Assembly: GCF_024168645.1 (NCBI RefSeq)
Contig: NZ_JALJWF010000001.1
Span: forward strand, 6,451,501 to 6,515,500
Length of the DNA stretch: 64,000 nucleotides
Source: Pseudomonas sp. GGS8
GTDB taxonomy: Bacteria > Pseudomonadota > Gammaproteobacteria > Pseudomonadales > Pseudomonadaceae
Direction: 5' to 3'
Shown here: positions 8,519 to 17,496 of the stretch, one piece after another
Numbering within the stretch: position 1 is the stretch's first letter
Layout: each line of letters begins with the position of its first letter
Notes under the pieces: generated by a model
Databases searched by the model: none
Told to the model about the DNA's origin: nothing
What the model saw: the letters and a program-made list of their open reading frames with translations, nothing else
Translations under genes and position numbers: made by a program

Positions 8519-9946
8519 TTAAACGAGCTCGAGGCGACCATAGCGATCTTCAAAACGAACGATGTCATCTTCGCCTAAGTAAGAACCTGATTGAACTTCT
8601 ATCAACTCAAGAGGAATTCTCCCCGGGTTTTCAAGGGAGTGCACAACCCCGATGGGTATGAAGGTAGATTGATTTTCGGTCAACAACACCTGTTTGTCAG
8701 CGATTTGCACATTTGCGGTTCCTGAAACCACGATCCAGTGTTCTGCCCGATGATGGTGAAGCTGAACGGAAAGTTTATGCCCCGGTTTGACGGTGATTCG
8801 CTTCACTTGATATCTATGGCCTTGGTCCACTGAGTCATATTTCCCCCACGGCCGATAGACTTCACGATGACTAGCACCCTCGACTCGATTATTTTTAGTG
8901 AGTTCAGACACTATTTTCTTGACGTCTTGAGAGTGGTCCTTAGTCGTCACCAATATCGCGTCCGATGTCTCGACGACAACGACATCACTTATACCCAGAA
9001 CAGTGACTAGCCGATGACTGGAGTGGACATAGCTGTTAGTAACGCCTTGCAGCAACACATCCCCTTGTGTGCAGTTTTCATTTTCATCCTTCGTTCCCGC
9101 CTCCCAAACCGAATCCCATGCACCAAGATCGCTCCAACTGGAGTTGAGGGTCACGACTGAAGCGATGTCGGTTTTTTCCATGACCGCATAATCAATGGAC
9201 ACATTGGGCGCGTTCACGAAGTCCACCTGACTGAGCCTGGTAAAATCCTGGTCATGCGTTGCGTTGGCGAGAGAAAGCTCTGCAGCGACAACGATGTCAG
9301 GACTCAAGCGCTCCAGTTCCGATTTCATGACGGAAGCCCGGAACATAAACATTCCGCTATTCCAGAAATAGTTTCCTTGCGCAAGGTACCTTTGCGCTGT
9401 TTCCAGATCGGGCTTTTCTATAAAAGCATCGACGTGCGCAGTGCCGTCGGCAGCACCCGTTTGAGTACGGATATAGCCGTAACCAGTCTCTGGCTTAGTG
9501 GGTACAATCCCGAAGGTGACAATTCTACCTTTGTTGACTTCCAACTTAGCCAACGCCAGGGAGGCTTTAAAAGCATCAACGTCGGCTATTACATGGTCTG
9601 CAGCCAAAACCAACAGGATAGGATCATTCCCGTCCTCCAAGGCTGTCAGTGTCGCAGCCGCTATAGCGGGCGCGGTATTTCGTGCAGAGGGCTCCAAGAG
9701 TATTTTTTGTGGTTCTATATCCAGTGATCTGCTTTGCTCAGCCACGATAAAACGATGATCTTCGTTACAAACGATTATCGGAGGACTTAAGCTATCTCCC
9801 TCTGCAGACAGATTCTTTATTCTATCCAAAGTAGCTTGAAATAAACTCAGATCACCGTGTATCGACATAAACTGTTTTGGCTTGAGTGCTCTTGAAAGCG
9901 GCCACAGACGTGTGCCCGAGCCACCAGACAAAATAACTGGAATCAT
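8519..9946 (-). CDS. Bifunctional mannose-1-phosphate guanylyltransferase / mannose-6-phosphate isomerase
   Basis: The 475-residue product starts with the nucleotidyltransferase signature MIPVILSGGSGTRLWPLSR and KPKQF. It contains FIEKPD and WNSGMFMF in the guanylyltransferase domain and ends with a type II isomerase cupin domain (RPWGKYDSVDQGHRYQVKRI, LHHHRAEHWIVVSGTA, IPIGVVHSLENPG). It resembles AlgA, PslB and ManC-ManA enzymes, which make mannose-6-phosphate and GDP-mannose in the cytoplasm. The middle step, phosphomannomutase, is not encoded intact in this window. It lies 12 bp upstream of ugd, so they are co-transcribed. Confidence 0.93.
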   Translation of the reverse strand: MIPVILSGGSGTRLWPLSRALKPKQFMSIHGDLSLFQATLDRIKNLSAEGDSLSPPIIVCNEDHRFIVAEQSRSLDIEPQKILLEPSARNTAPAIAAATLTALEDGNDPILLVLAADHVIADVDAFKASLALAKLEVNKGRIVTFGIVPTKPETGYGYIRTQTGAADGTAHVDAFIEKPDLETAQRYLAQGNYFWNSGMFMFRASVMKSELERLSPDIVVAAELSLANATHDQDFTRLSQVDFVNAPNVSIDYAVMEKTDIASVVTLNSSWSDLGAWDSVWEAGTKDENENCTQGDVLLQGVTNSYVHSSHRLVTVLGISDVVVVETSDAILVTTKDHSQDVKKIVSELTKNNRVEGASHREVYRPWGKYDSVDQGHRYQVKRITVKPGHKLSVQLHHHRAEHWIVVSGTANVQIADKQVLLTENQSTFIPIGVVHSLENPGRIPLELIEVQSGSYLGEDDIVRFEDRYGRLELV

Positions 9947-10000
9947 AGCGATTACTCAATAATTAAAAGTGATAAGAGAGGGCCGACAAACAGCAAAGAG

Positions 10001-10477
10001 TCAAGACGCAAATGACCTTATATAACTGATTAAACGATCTCTTTCTGTGAAATCCAAAGGAATTTCAGCATTGCTGTAATTAAGTGCCGAATCGATAGCC
10101 GAAAAAAACTCGTCTTTATCATGGGCAATGAAAACAGATGGAAAGCCCGAAAAATTCTCGACAGTGTCGTACTGATGGTTATTAATGTGTTCCCCACGGC
10201 TGCTATCCCTGGGCACGACAACTATTGGCTTTCCCAGTTCAAGCGAGCGAATGATATTACCCATGCCCGCATGAGAAACGACGACTGTTGAGGCGTTGAA
10301 GTTTTCGGAGAAAAAAGGTTCGGCTATTGTCTTGAATGCGTTAATGCGACCCAAGTCCCTTTCATCATTGCCGACTTGGGCAACAATAGGGACATGGGGG
10401 TTTGCATGACTCCATTCACTTAAATAGCTGAGCATTCTCTCAAAGGGTGCTTGAGTACCAACGCTACAGAATATCAT
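10001..10477 (-). CDS. PssE/Alg13-like glycosyltransferase subunit
   Basis: The 158-residue product is a half glycosyltransferase. It opens with MIFCSVGTQAPFERML and carries VVVSHAGMGNIIRSLELGKPIVVVPR and GEHINNHQYDT, the donor-sugar half of GT28-like enzymes, typical of Alg13, EpsF and PssE. Such proteins work only with a membrane-bound Alg14-like partner, encoded directly upstream here with no gap between stop and start codons. In Rhizobium PssD-PssE adds glucuronate to Glc-PP-undecaprenol, which fits the ugd gene nearby; that substrate is inferred. Confidence 0.87.
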   Translation of the reverse strand: MIFCSVGTQAPFERMLSYLSEWSHANPHVPIVAQVGNDERDLGRINAFKTIAEPFFSENFNASTVVVSHAGMGNIIRSLELGKPIVVVPRDSSRGEHINNHQYDTVENFSGFPSVFIAHDKDEFFSAIDSALNYSNAEIPLDFTERDRLISYIRSFAS

Positions 10478-10933
10478 TTAAACTACCCTCCCTTTATACT
10501 GAGCCCTGCCGTTTTCCGAAAGAGTGGGCCACTGCGTGAGTAATTCATCTACAAAATAAGAAGCGATTCTGCCAGACAAAGATATTTTTTTTGGATTCGC
10601 GATACTATCAATCCAGAGCGTTTTTTTTCCCATGATCTTTGCCGTGATCAAACCCAGCAGACCCGGTGCAGCCCCCGTAGAGATGACATATTTCGCTTTA
10701 CTTTGGTAAACAATATTGAAGATCTGACAGAACCCCTTAATTATCTTGAAGGGCTCACTTCTATTGAAATCGGGAACTTTAACAAAATCGTGAAGTGGGT
10801 ACTGTGAGTGAACACTTGTATCGACGGTGGCAATGTTGACTTTTTGGCCGTCAAACGCTGGAAGCAGTTTGCTCATTTGTACCCAGTGCCCACCTCCGGA
10901 ACAAATCAGTAAAACATCATACGATTGACTCAT
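10478..10933 (-). CDS. PssD/Alg14-like glycosyltransferase subunit
   Basis: From the ATG at 10933 the product is 151 residues: SYDVLLICSGGGHWVQMSKLLPAF, then YVISTGAAPGLLGLITAKIMGKKTLWIDSIA, the Alg14/PssD acceptor-side half of a split GT28-like enzyme that normally sits on the inner membrane and recruits the Alg13-like half. I chose this start rather than one 27 codons earlier because the extra residues do not fit the family and an AAGGGA site precedes 10933. The stop codon abuts the start of the PssE-like gene. Confidence 0.86.
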   Translation of the reverse strand: MSQSYDVLLICSGGGHWVQMSKLLPAFDGQKVNIATVDTSVHSQYPLHDFVKVPDFNRSEPFKIIKGFCQIFNIVYQSKAKYVISTGAAPGLLGLITAKIMGKKTLWIDSIANPKKISLSGRIASYFVDELLTQWPTLSENGRAQYKGRVV

Positions 10934-10968
10934 GACGGATCCCTTTCTGTCAGGATTAATAGACATCA

Positions 10969-11943
10969 TTAGATAACAACAGCTGCTTTCAACAACTCCG
11001 CCTGCCCCTCCCAACGTGTTATTCGCTTGGCTTTCAACAACGCTGATTTTTCTTTATAGAGTTCTTCATTTTCGATGAGTTGAGAAAGCCCGAACTTTAT
11101 TGACAGGGGGTCTAACGTATCAACAAATACAGCAGCGTCCGAAAACAATGATCGCAGTACTGGTGTGTTCGAAAGTGCCATCGGCCGGCCGGCGCTAACC
11201 GCTTCGTTTGCCACACTCAATTGGACATTGTCGCGCGTTGTCAGGCCGAGAACGACGTTTGCGTTGCACAGCAGTTGTTCGAAAGTCAATTTACTCAGAA
11301 AACCCGTAAGCTTTATATTGTCTGGCATTGACGCTATGAGAGCTCCGGACAACTTCCCTGCATACCTCCCGGTGATAAAAAAGTCTACATGCGGCATTTC
11401 TCTGGCTGCCTTAATAACGATTTCTATCGGCTCGTCGACATCAAAAGAACAGGGGAAAAGCACATAGGGTGTCTGATGATCACTGGCGGGAGGAATATCA
11501 AAATCACACGGCAAATCCTCCAGTATGAAAATGTTTTCTGCATGAACACCTTGGCGGGACAACTCCTCTTTGACTTTAAAATTATGAACTACAACAGCAT
11601 CAATTTTATTGAGCAAGGACACTGTCCCTGGGAAGGTTATCCATTGCTTGCGCAGCAAACTATTATGCACATCAGCAATAATCTTGAGGCGCCTATTAAT
11701 AAAAAACCTGTAGGCCAGCGCTATGTGCAACACAGGGCTCGGTGGCAACTGGACCCAAAGAATCTCCGGCGAACCGATAAAAAGCGATTTAATAGTTTTA
11801 AAAGCCTTAATTAAATAATCCAATGGACGTGCATATTTCTTTTTGAATTTATTAGGTAGATGCAGAATGTCATACGCCCAATATTGTTTCATTGTGTCGG
11901 CGCGTCGTTGATAGCCGACCCATGCGATCATTAATGATTTCAC
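10969..11943 (-). CDS. GT4-like (GT-B fold) glycosyltransferase
   Basis: The 324-residue product has the two-domain layout of GT-B enzymes: an N-terminal acceptor half (MIAWVGYQRRADTM, WVQLPPSPVLH, IIADVHNSL) and a C-terminal donor half (TPYVLFPCSFDVDEP, FFITGRYAGK, IKLTGFLS, ANVVLGLTTRDN, NEAVSAGRPMALS). It should add one sugar to the lipid-linked repeat unit on the cytoplasmic side. As GDP-mannose genes are near, mannose is a reasonable guess. It starts with GTG preceded by a CAGGA site; an ATG 4 codons later is the alternative. The base composition is AT-rich compared with the window ends. Confidence 0.82.
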   Translation of the reverse strand: MKSLMIAWVGYQRRADTMKQYWAYDILHLPNKFKKKYARPLDYLIKAFKTIKSLFIGSPEILWVQLPPSPVLHIALAYRFFINRRLKIIADVHNSLLRKQWITFPGTVSLLNKIDAVVVHNFKVKEELSRQGVHAENIFILEDLPCDFDIPPASDHQTPYVLFPCSFDVDEPIEIVIKAAREMPHVDFFITGRYAGKLSGALIASMPDNIKLTGFLSKLTFEQLLCNANVVLGLTTRDNVQLSVANEAVSAGRPMALSNTPVLRSLFSDAAVFVDTLDPLSIKFGLSQLIENEELYKEKSALLKAKRITRWEGQAELLKAAVVI

Positions 11944-11982
11944 TTCTGAATCCTGCGTAAGAATAGTAAAGAAAACTGAGTA

Positions 11983-12525
11983 CTACAATGCAAACCAAAT
12001 AGGAAAGTCAGCGCTGTACTGAATGCGTTTATTTCTGAAACGAATATGTTTAGCCGGATTCCCTCCCGCAATCGAATACTCTTCAATATTACGCGTGACA
12101 ACGCTACCCGGATAAACGACTGCGCCTTTTCCTATTTTGACGCCTGGCATAATCATCACACTGGGAAAGATCCAAACGTTATCTTCAATGACAACCGGTT
12201 TCCCGACCGTGTGACTCATGGGGTCGTCGATATCGTGCCCCAGTGTATAAATCTTTGTGTTATGAGAAATATTGACATTATCGCCGATACGAATTCCGGC
12301 TCTATTATCCATATAACAGTTGTAATTTATGGTGCAGTTTTTTCCTACTGAGAATTTACCGAATGAAAAAAAAACGACCTTTCTATGGACAGTAGTTTTA
12401 ACGCCAACACGGCATCCCGTCGCCCTTAGCAGTGAACGTCTCAAACTGAAAAAGAAAACCAGGTTAAGCGCCGTATTAAACAAGGCCACGGCGACCTTCT
12501 TGATATTGAGCTTCAAGTTCTTCAT
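11983..12525 (-). CDS. Hexapeptide-repeat (WcaF/CatB-like) acetyltransferase
   Basis: The 180-residue product shows left-handed beta-helix hexapeptide repeats (IRIGDNVNISHNTKI, VIEDNVWIFPSVMIMPGVKIGKGAVVYPGSVV) and a YTLGHDIDDP loop with the histidine typical of the active site. These enzymes O-acetylate sugars using acetyl-CoA. It directly abuts the PL14-like lyase gene (12525/12526), so co-translation is likely. It probably decorates the repeat unit before flipping. The N-terminal ~25 residues are basic and hydrophobic and may touch the membrane. Confidence 0.85.
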   Translation of the reverse strand: MKNLKLNIKKVAVALFNTALNLVFFFSLRRSLLRATGCRVGVKTTVHRKVVFFSFGKFSVGKNCTINYNCYMDNRAGIRIGDNVNISHNTKIYTLGHDIDDPMSHTVGKPVVIEDNVWIFPSVMIMPGVKIGKGAVVYPGSVVTRNIEEYSIAGGNPAKHIRFRNKRIQYSADFPIWFAL

Positions 12526-13389
12526 CTAGTTACCTACACTCTGCCCTGATGTATTAGCGATGCGATGTGAACTCATTACGAAATTTCTGAACTGTATATT
12601 GGTACTGGCAGGTGTGGCGAAGGATGCATTGTTTCCACCGAAGAACGTAGAAAATAGCAATCCATCGATCGTCAGGTTTTTAGTGTCCCTGAACGTCAAC
12701 CCGGTTTCGGAGTGCACCAATTTCTTGTCGTACCAAATAGAAATCACGCCATCGGCGCGACCCGGCGTATTCAACTTTACGAGTTGTTCTAATGTATGCC
12801 ACTGGCCGACACTAAACGTCCAGGAACCCAGACCTATCGCTGTCCCCCATGTTTTGCTAGTGGGTAAATAAGCATAGATTGCGCCGATACCGTTCTCTTT
12901 CCATATGTAGCGAGTGGAAAAACCATCATGACCATTGGGTATTTTTCCTCCTGTATTGCCTGTGCCGCCGTAGAGCCCTGGAAGTTTTCCGCCTTTTACA
13001 AAATTAAAATTCTTATCGAATTTCAATTCATAAGTAAGAATCAGGCATTCCCTACCCGGCTGCTTTAGCCTGGATTTGAATTCAATCCCCCCATAGGGCA
13101 ACCCCAACCGGACCATCGAACCTGGATCGTACGACCCGGCGGGATAATGCACCGTAATGTCTTTTATTTCATGACTGTAGGTTTTGTTTGTTAAATTAGC
13201 ACTGCCTTTTATATTGTCCTGTGCACGACTGTTGCCATGACGGCGGGCGAACACCTGTGAAACATCTGGAAGTGTTGGGTAGATGTTTTCAACATTTTGT
13301 TCACAGCGGTCATTTATATCGGATGCACTGCTCGTAGCCACATGCAGAGAGAAGGCTAAAGTGATTAACGTCGAGGCTTTTTTTTTCAC
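12526..13389 (-). CDS. Secreted PL14-like polysaccharide lyase
   Basis: From a GTG at 13389 (AGAGGGG site upstream, 19 bp after the previous stop) the product is 287 residues with a signal peptide (KKKASTLITLAFSLHVATSSA). The mature part carries KGGKLPGLYGG, HDGFSTRYIWKENG, AIYAYLPTSKTWG, GSWTFSVGQWHTLEQ, IDGLLFSTFFGGNN, the beta-jelly-roll pattern of family 14 lyases, which cleave alginate or polyglucuronate. In a Wzy locus such lyases probably trim or clear polymer in the periplasm. The longer frame running up to 13530 overlaps the upstream gene and has no signal peptide, so I reject it. Confidence 0.8.
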   Translation of the reverse strand: MKKKASTLITLAFSLHVATSSASDINDRCEQNVENIYPTLPDVSQVFARRHGNSRAQDNIKGSANLTNKTYSHEIKDITVHYPAGSYDPGSMVRLGLPYGGIEFKSRLKQPGRECLILTYELKFDKNFNFVKGGKLPGLYGGTGNTGGKIPNGHDGFSTRYIWKENGIGAIYAYLPTSKTWGTAIGLGSWTFSVGQWHTLEQLVKLNTPGRADGVISIWYDKKLVHSETGLTFRDTKNLTIDGLLFSTFFGGNNASFATPASTNIQFRNFVMSSHRIANTSGQSVGN

Positions 13390-13408
13390 GTCAGTTGCCC
13401 CTCTGATT

Positions 13409-14560
13409 TTACTTCTTATCGACCCATGCCAAAAAATCATCAACAGCATTTTGTGCGATGGATGATCTCTGTGAAATCTCTTGTTTGAGGTGCTCTGCCA
13501 TTTGCTCTCTGTCTTGCCTGAATTCGCCAATGGTCGCCATGATCAGGTTATGGTCAGGGGCGCTGACCAGTTTGGTGCCGCGGGGCAGCATCTCATGTAC
13601 TTTTTTTAACTTGTTTTCGATTTCAACTGCAATGGTTGGATAGCCTAAGGAAGCAGGCAAAAGTACACCGTGCGCCCTGGCGCTGATAATGACGTCGGAT
13701 TCGACTATCAATTTCGCCATGAACGTCTCTGGCGTATCGACGGCGGCATCCCAGCACAACCATTCAAACGTGTGGTGCTTATCGATAAGATGCTGGTCAC
13801 GTTCTTTATACAGTGACACCAGACGAACATGCTCTCCACGCTTGGACAGCTCATGAGCCGCCTGAACCATTGCCTCGATGAATTGTTGCCCATTCGCATC
13901 ATGCGGCCAATCCCGCAGGATAAATGATAGGTATTTATTCTTATTTATGCTGTTTATTTTAAGATCGGTGTTAGAGATCCATAGATTAGAAAGCAAGGTT
14001 GGATCGGTGTATACATCTACATCCGATTTCCCAAACGCATTGCAATGCTTTTGGCTTGTACCATCCCTGACGGAAATATAGTCACAACGATTAATGACAT
14101 TGACTGCGCGAGTCAGCAGTTTGCCGCCACCATCAAACGGGCCTAAACCAATGCAAAATGCAGCAAGACGGCGATGGAAAAATATTTTGTCTATCCCTCC
14201 GCGCATCCCTACATACAAACGTAAAAGTGTAGATTTTAAATCCGTTTGGGCTTTTATGCTCTTGTAAAGTTTTGACACTTTAAGTTGAACTGAGGATGCC
14301 TTCTTGGAGGGAGGGACGAACGAGAAAAACTGACCCCCGCCGCCTAAAACAACCAGATCGGCTTTGACTGGCTCCTTGATATGCAACCAGTTTATGCGTG
14401 AGTTGAAGTTTTTGGCGACAGCCGGATGATCCACTCCCACAGCAATGTCCGACTCTTTGAATCTTTTTTTCAGGATATTGATGACACACAACATCAATAT
14501 GTCATCACCAAGATTACCTGGGCCGTAAGCACCCCGGATATAAACTTTACTGGAATTCAT
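13409..14560 (-). CDS. Polysaccharide pyruvyl transferase
   Basis: The 383-residue product begins KVYIRGAYGPGNLGDDILMLCVINIL and continues with ADLVVLGGGGQFF, CIGLGPF, ISVRDGTSQ and SARAHGVLLPASLGYPTIAVE, all hallmarks of the WcaK/CsaB pyruvyltransferase family. These enzymes put pyruvate ketals from phosphoenolpyruvate on polymer sugars, giving negative charge. It overlaps the flippase gene by 4 bp (14557-14560). The length is usual for the family. Confidence 0.88.
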   Translation of the reverse strand: MNSSKVYIRGAYGPGNLGDDILMLCVINILKKRFKESDIAVGVDHPAVAKNFNSRINWLHIKEPVKADLVVLGGGGQFFSFVPPSKKASSVQLKVSKLYKSIKAQTDLKSTLLRLYVGMRGGIDKIFFHRRLAAFCIGLGPFDGGGKLLTRAVNVINRCDYISVRDGTSQKHCNAFGKSDVDVYTDPTLLSNLWISNTDLKINSINKNKYLSFILRDWPHDANGQQFIEAMVQAAHELSKRGEHVRLVSLYKERDQHLIDKHHTFEWLCWDAAVDTPETFMAKLIVESDVIISARAHGVLLPASLGYPTIAVEIENKLKKVHEMLPRGTKLVSAPDHNLIMATIGEFRQDREQMAEHLKQEISQRSSIAQNAVDDFLAWVDKK

Positions 14561-16017
14561 GCTGGGCTTCCAATTTCTACGGGTTCATTGAACATAGTAT
14601 TCAAGGTAAATGTTGTCGCAAGAATGTAGATAAAAATCACGACCACTATCATTAATCGGTACAGGACACTTTCAACGTAAGAACTTGATATGAAACTGAC
14701 AAAAGGCAACGTCCATAAGATCAATATTCTAGGGGAGATGAGTAATTCCAAGGGTAATATTTTTTTGTATATGAAATAGGGTAAGCCTAGCAGGAAATGT
14801 ATTAATTGCGAGCCAATGAATGCTTTGGCAATTCCGATGGCGCCTTCCTCCCTCAGGATCAGGGCCCCGGATATGAACAATACGCCCCATAAAACATTAC
14901 TCATGACGCTGTACCAAGCTAAATCCATCACGATCATTTTTCTTGAAACGCCGGATTTAAATGCACTTAGCAGCGAGCCCAGAATGACCAGAATCAACGT
15001 TATTTCAAAATCCCGACCGAGAAAGCTATTGCCATAGAGTTTTGCCAGCAGTTCGGGGAACATGATAACGGGTTGTATAATGATCAATACAATTAGCCAG
15101 CCGGACAGAAAATTCAAGGCGTCTAATTTTCTGTTTTTGCCTCCTAGCGTTGCGGCTAGCATCGGGACAAGTACGGAGCCTAATACCACGGAAACATGTG
15201 AGAATATTGCATTCCATTGCATGGCAGCTGCATACATACCTAACGCGGCGAACCCGTTACTCGTTTCCGCCAGCAACTTATTCGCGAACCAATTCATTGG
15301 CGCGACCATCAGCCCTGTCAGCAAGACCGGCAGTCCGACCGAAAGAACAGTATGTTTTTCAGTCATTGCACCTTTGAAACTGAGCGCAGTATTCTTTGCC
15401 TTTAATGTTTTCCAGCATGCAAGCGCGCTAAACAACACGATTAGCAGCTGAGAACACGCCAACCCCAGCAGCGCACCATTGAGTCTGAATTTTGTCGTCA
15501 GGAAGTACGTTGCCGGGATCGCAACGATGGCGATAATTCCATTGATTGTCGCAATAGACCGATACTGCCCCCAGCCGGTTAAACACCCTTGGGTCCATCC
15601 AGATAAAATGATGAAGGTGATGGTGCTCAATACAATCAGTGATACATATTTCAGATTGTCGGAGCCGAGAATGATGGTGGAGAAGAAAAGTGGAAAAAAT
15701 AGAGCGACACCAATGATCATTAAACTAAAGGATAAGGAAAAAATCAGCGTTAAAGCGATACCCCTGCCCGTTTTTTCCGGGGAGGTCTCTTTAAATTGAC
15801 CAATATGTTTAGCCGTCGCCGTCGTTGTGGCTTGGGCGGCCACATTGGCGAGCATGACAATGGCGCTTTGTATCAGGCCATACTCTCCAAATGATTGTGC
15901 ACCCAGCACTCTGGCGACCAAGATGCCCGTAATGACAACCGAGACTTTCGTAGCCACTGCTGATATGAAACTCCACGCAGTGCTGGAGACAAATTTTTTC
16001 AACAGCATATTGTTCAT
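14557..16017 (-). CDS. wzx: Wzx-type polysaccharide flippase
   Basis: The 486-residue product is almost wholly hydrophobic with about 12-14 predicted membrane helices and starts with LLKKFVSSTAWSFISAVATK...LVARVLGAQSFGEYGLIQSA, the RfbX/Wzx pattern of the MOP exporter family. It would flip the undecaprenyl-linked repeat unit to the periplasmic face. It overlaps the polymerase gene by 4 bp and the pyruvyltransferase by 4 bp. Sequence of this family diverges strongly, so substrate cannot be read from it. Confidence 0.88.
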   Translation of the reverse strand: MNNMLLKKFVSSTAWSFISAVATKVSVVITGILVARVLGAQSFGEYGLIQSAIVMLANVAAQATTTATAKHIGQFKETSPEKTGRGIALTLIFSLSFSLMIIGVALFFPLFFSTIILGSDNLKYVSLIVLSTITFIILSGWTQGCLTGWGQYRSIATINGIIAIVAIPATYFLTTKFRLNGALLGLACSQLLIVLFSALACWKTLKAKNTALSFKGAMTEKHTVLSVGLPVLLTGLMVAPMNWFANKLLAETSNGFAALGMYAAAMQWNAIFSHVSVVLGSVLVPMLAATLGGKNRKLDALNFLSGWLIVLIIIQPVIMFPELLAKLYGNSFLGRDFEITLILVILGSLLSAFKSGVSRKMIVMDLAWYSVMSNVLWGVLFISGALILREEGAIGIAKAFIGSQLIHFLLGLPYFIYKKILPLELLISPRILILWTLPFVSFISSSYVESVLYRLMIVVVIFIYILATTFTLNTMFNEPVEIGSPA

Positions 16018-17285
16018 CTGGCTTCAACCTGTAAAGGTGGAGTGATCAGCGGTTGATGAAGTGTCAGTATTTTTTTACGTTGCCTGGCGGTGTTTTCCGA
16101 AAGGGCGCGTAACATAATTGCGCTATATGCGATTCCGATAGCGTACGGCTGATAAGGTGTGGCCGACACGATAAACATCACCGCCAGGAAGGTGGCTATT
16201 GATACCGCTACCCGGGTTTTCAAGTGATGAGTTATGGACGTAGTAAATACGAATAGCAAGTACAAACCGATGACCCCGTATTTGACAAAATACGTTAAGT
16301 ACGCACTGTCGATATTCGAGTTTTTGTCATCGAGACCACGGTATTCAAACCAGGGAATTTCAAAAGGGGTTCCGGCCCCTAGCCCGACAAAGTAGTGCAC
16401 GGGGTTCATATTTCTTATCAAGTCCAGCGCAGGGCTAAAGCGAGTGGTTAGCTGAACGGCCAAACCTTCAGATGACAAAGCATCATTGATTCGATCAGCA
16501 CCGATCATGTTGCTGACTTCAATAAAAGCCAATAGTACAACCGAACCTAACAGCATGACGCCTATCATTCGGGCAGGCTTTGTATATTGGTGAATAATGA
16601 TAGCTGCAAAAACAGAAACGAAGATGAATCTCGAATTGGCGATGAACAGACAGAGGAATGAGGTCATCAAACAGATTCTCGCTAGATTTTTCTTATCTTC
16701 AAATAAGCGGGGATCTATAAAGTAATAAATTATATATGCAACGGCTGCGTATGTGCCGCCATCAAGGTACCTGTAGGCGTTTTCCTCATAGTAGACGTCT
16801 TGAAAACTGTACAGACCCAATCGCAGCCAAGCGATATCCAATATATTGAAGGCGGTCATCGCAATCAATATTTTCAGTACTGTTTGTAGCGTCAACGTTT
16901 TCGCTGCCAACGTGACAATATTCGTGAGCACAACAAATGACAGGATCATTATAAATGGCCGAGTGTCTTTTAATAGATATTTACTCGGAGACCCTATTAA
17001 GCCACACGCGAGCAACACCACGTAGAGCCCACATCCAAAAAGAAGGCCGGCAGGCGTTGTTAATTGAGTTTTTTGTGTCATGACCTGCCTTATTAACAGC
17101 GCCCCCAGTCCGCCAGCTATATAGAAATCGAAAAAATAGATTCCCTTTAAGGATATTATTTCGCTATAGGAATTCCCGGTAGGGATAACAGACAGCATTA
17201 CACCAAAAAATATAATTGAGTATTTTGGGGCTTTTACTGCAAGCAAACCCGCGGACAAAGCCATAAGAGACAATAGGTAAAACAT
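16014..17285 (-). CDS. wzy: Wzy-like polysaccharide polymerase (O-antigen ligase superfamily)
   Basis: The 423-residue product has about 10-12 hydrophobic helices and a large loop between residues ~270 and 330 containing RFSPALDLIRNMNPVHYFVGLGAGTPF, the arrangement seen in Wzy/WaaL polymerases and ligases. It would join repeat units in the periplasm. It follows an exact ops sequence: the first codon is 36 bp downstream of it. Among the genes here only this one can be the polymerase. Family sequence is weakly conserved, so the call rests on topology and context. Confidence 0.82.
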   Translation of the reverse strand: MFYLLSLMALSAGLLAVKAPKYSIIFFGVMLSVIPTGNSYSEIISLKGIYFFDFYIAGGLGALLIRQVMTQKTQLTTPAGLLFGCGLYVVLLACGLIGSPSKYLLKDTRPFIMILSFVVLTNIVTLAAKTLTLQTVLKILIAMTAFNILDIAWLRLGLYSFQDVYYEENAYRYLDGGTYAAVAYIIYYFIDPRLFEDKKNLARICLMTSFLCLFIANSRFIFVSVFAAIIIHQYTKPARMIGVMLLGSVVLLAFIEVSNMIGADRINDALSSEGLAVQLTTRFSPALDLIRNMNPVHYFVGLGAGTPFEIPWFEYRGLDDKNSNIDSAYLTYFVKYGVIGLYLLFVFTTSITHHLKTRVAVSIATFLAVMFIVSATPYQPYAIGIAYSAIMLRALSENTARQRKKILTLHQPLITPPLQVEAR

Positions 17286-17496
17286 AGTTTGATATTCTTT
17301 ATGCTGATGTTGTCATTTGACACGCTACCGCCCCAGGATTTTTCGTCATCTTCCTCAGGACGTAGTGCTTCCATGAAATATCGGTTTGATCATGCCCATT
17401 GGCTAATGATCCGGTGCAGCAATAACGATAAAAATCCAAGCACAACAACAGCGCTATCGAACATCTGAACTTATGATGCGACCTGTTCAATACCCA
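17286..17496 (-). promoter_or_regulatory. Leader between wzc and wzy with no gene
   Basis: This 211-bp gap, read leftward, ends 36 bp after a full ops sequence. A weak promoter-like pair (TTGTTG, 17 bp, TTATTG) lies near the middle on the minus strand, but I would not rely on it. A 63-codon frame that crosses the gap shows no homology signal or ribosome site. Confidence 0.4.
17321..17332 (-). promoter_or_regulatory. ops element (RfaH recruitment site)
   Basis: The minus strand reads GGCGGTAGCGTG, the first 12 bases of the enterobacterial ops element GGCGGTAGCGTGC, within the JUMPstart-like context CCTGGGGCGGTAGCGTGTC. In E. coli, RfaH is loaded on RNA polymerase paused at ops and then suppresses Rho termination and aids translation of long capsule and LPS operons. 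It lies upstream of wzy, in the transcribed strand direction of the polymer-specific genes, and an RfaH homologue is encoded at 22183. Confidence 0.82.

Noticed and set aside
17299..17490. 63-codon minus-strand frame between wzc and wzy
   Set aside because: No ribosome site and no homology signal; it crosses the ops element, so the region is better read as a leader.
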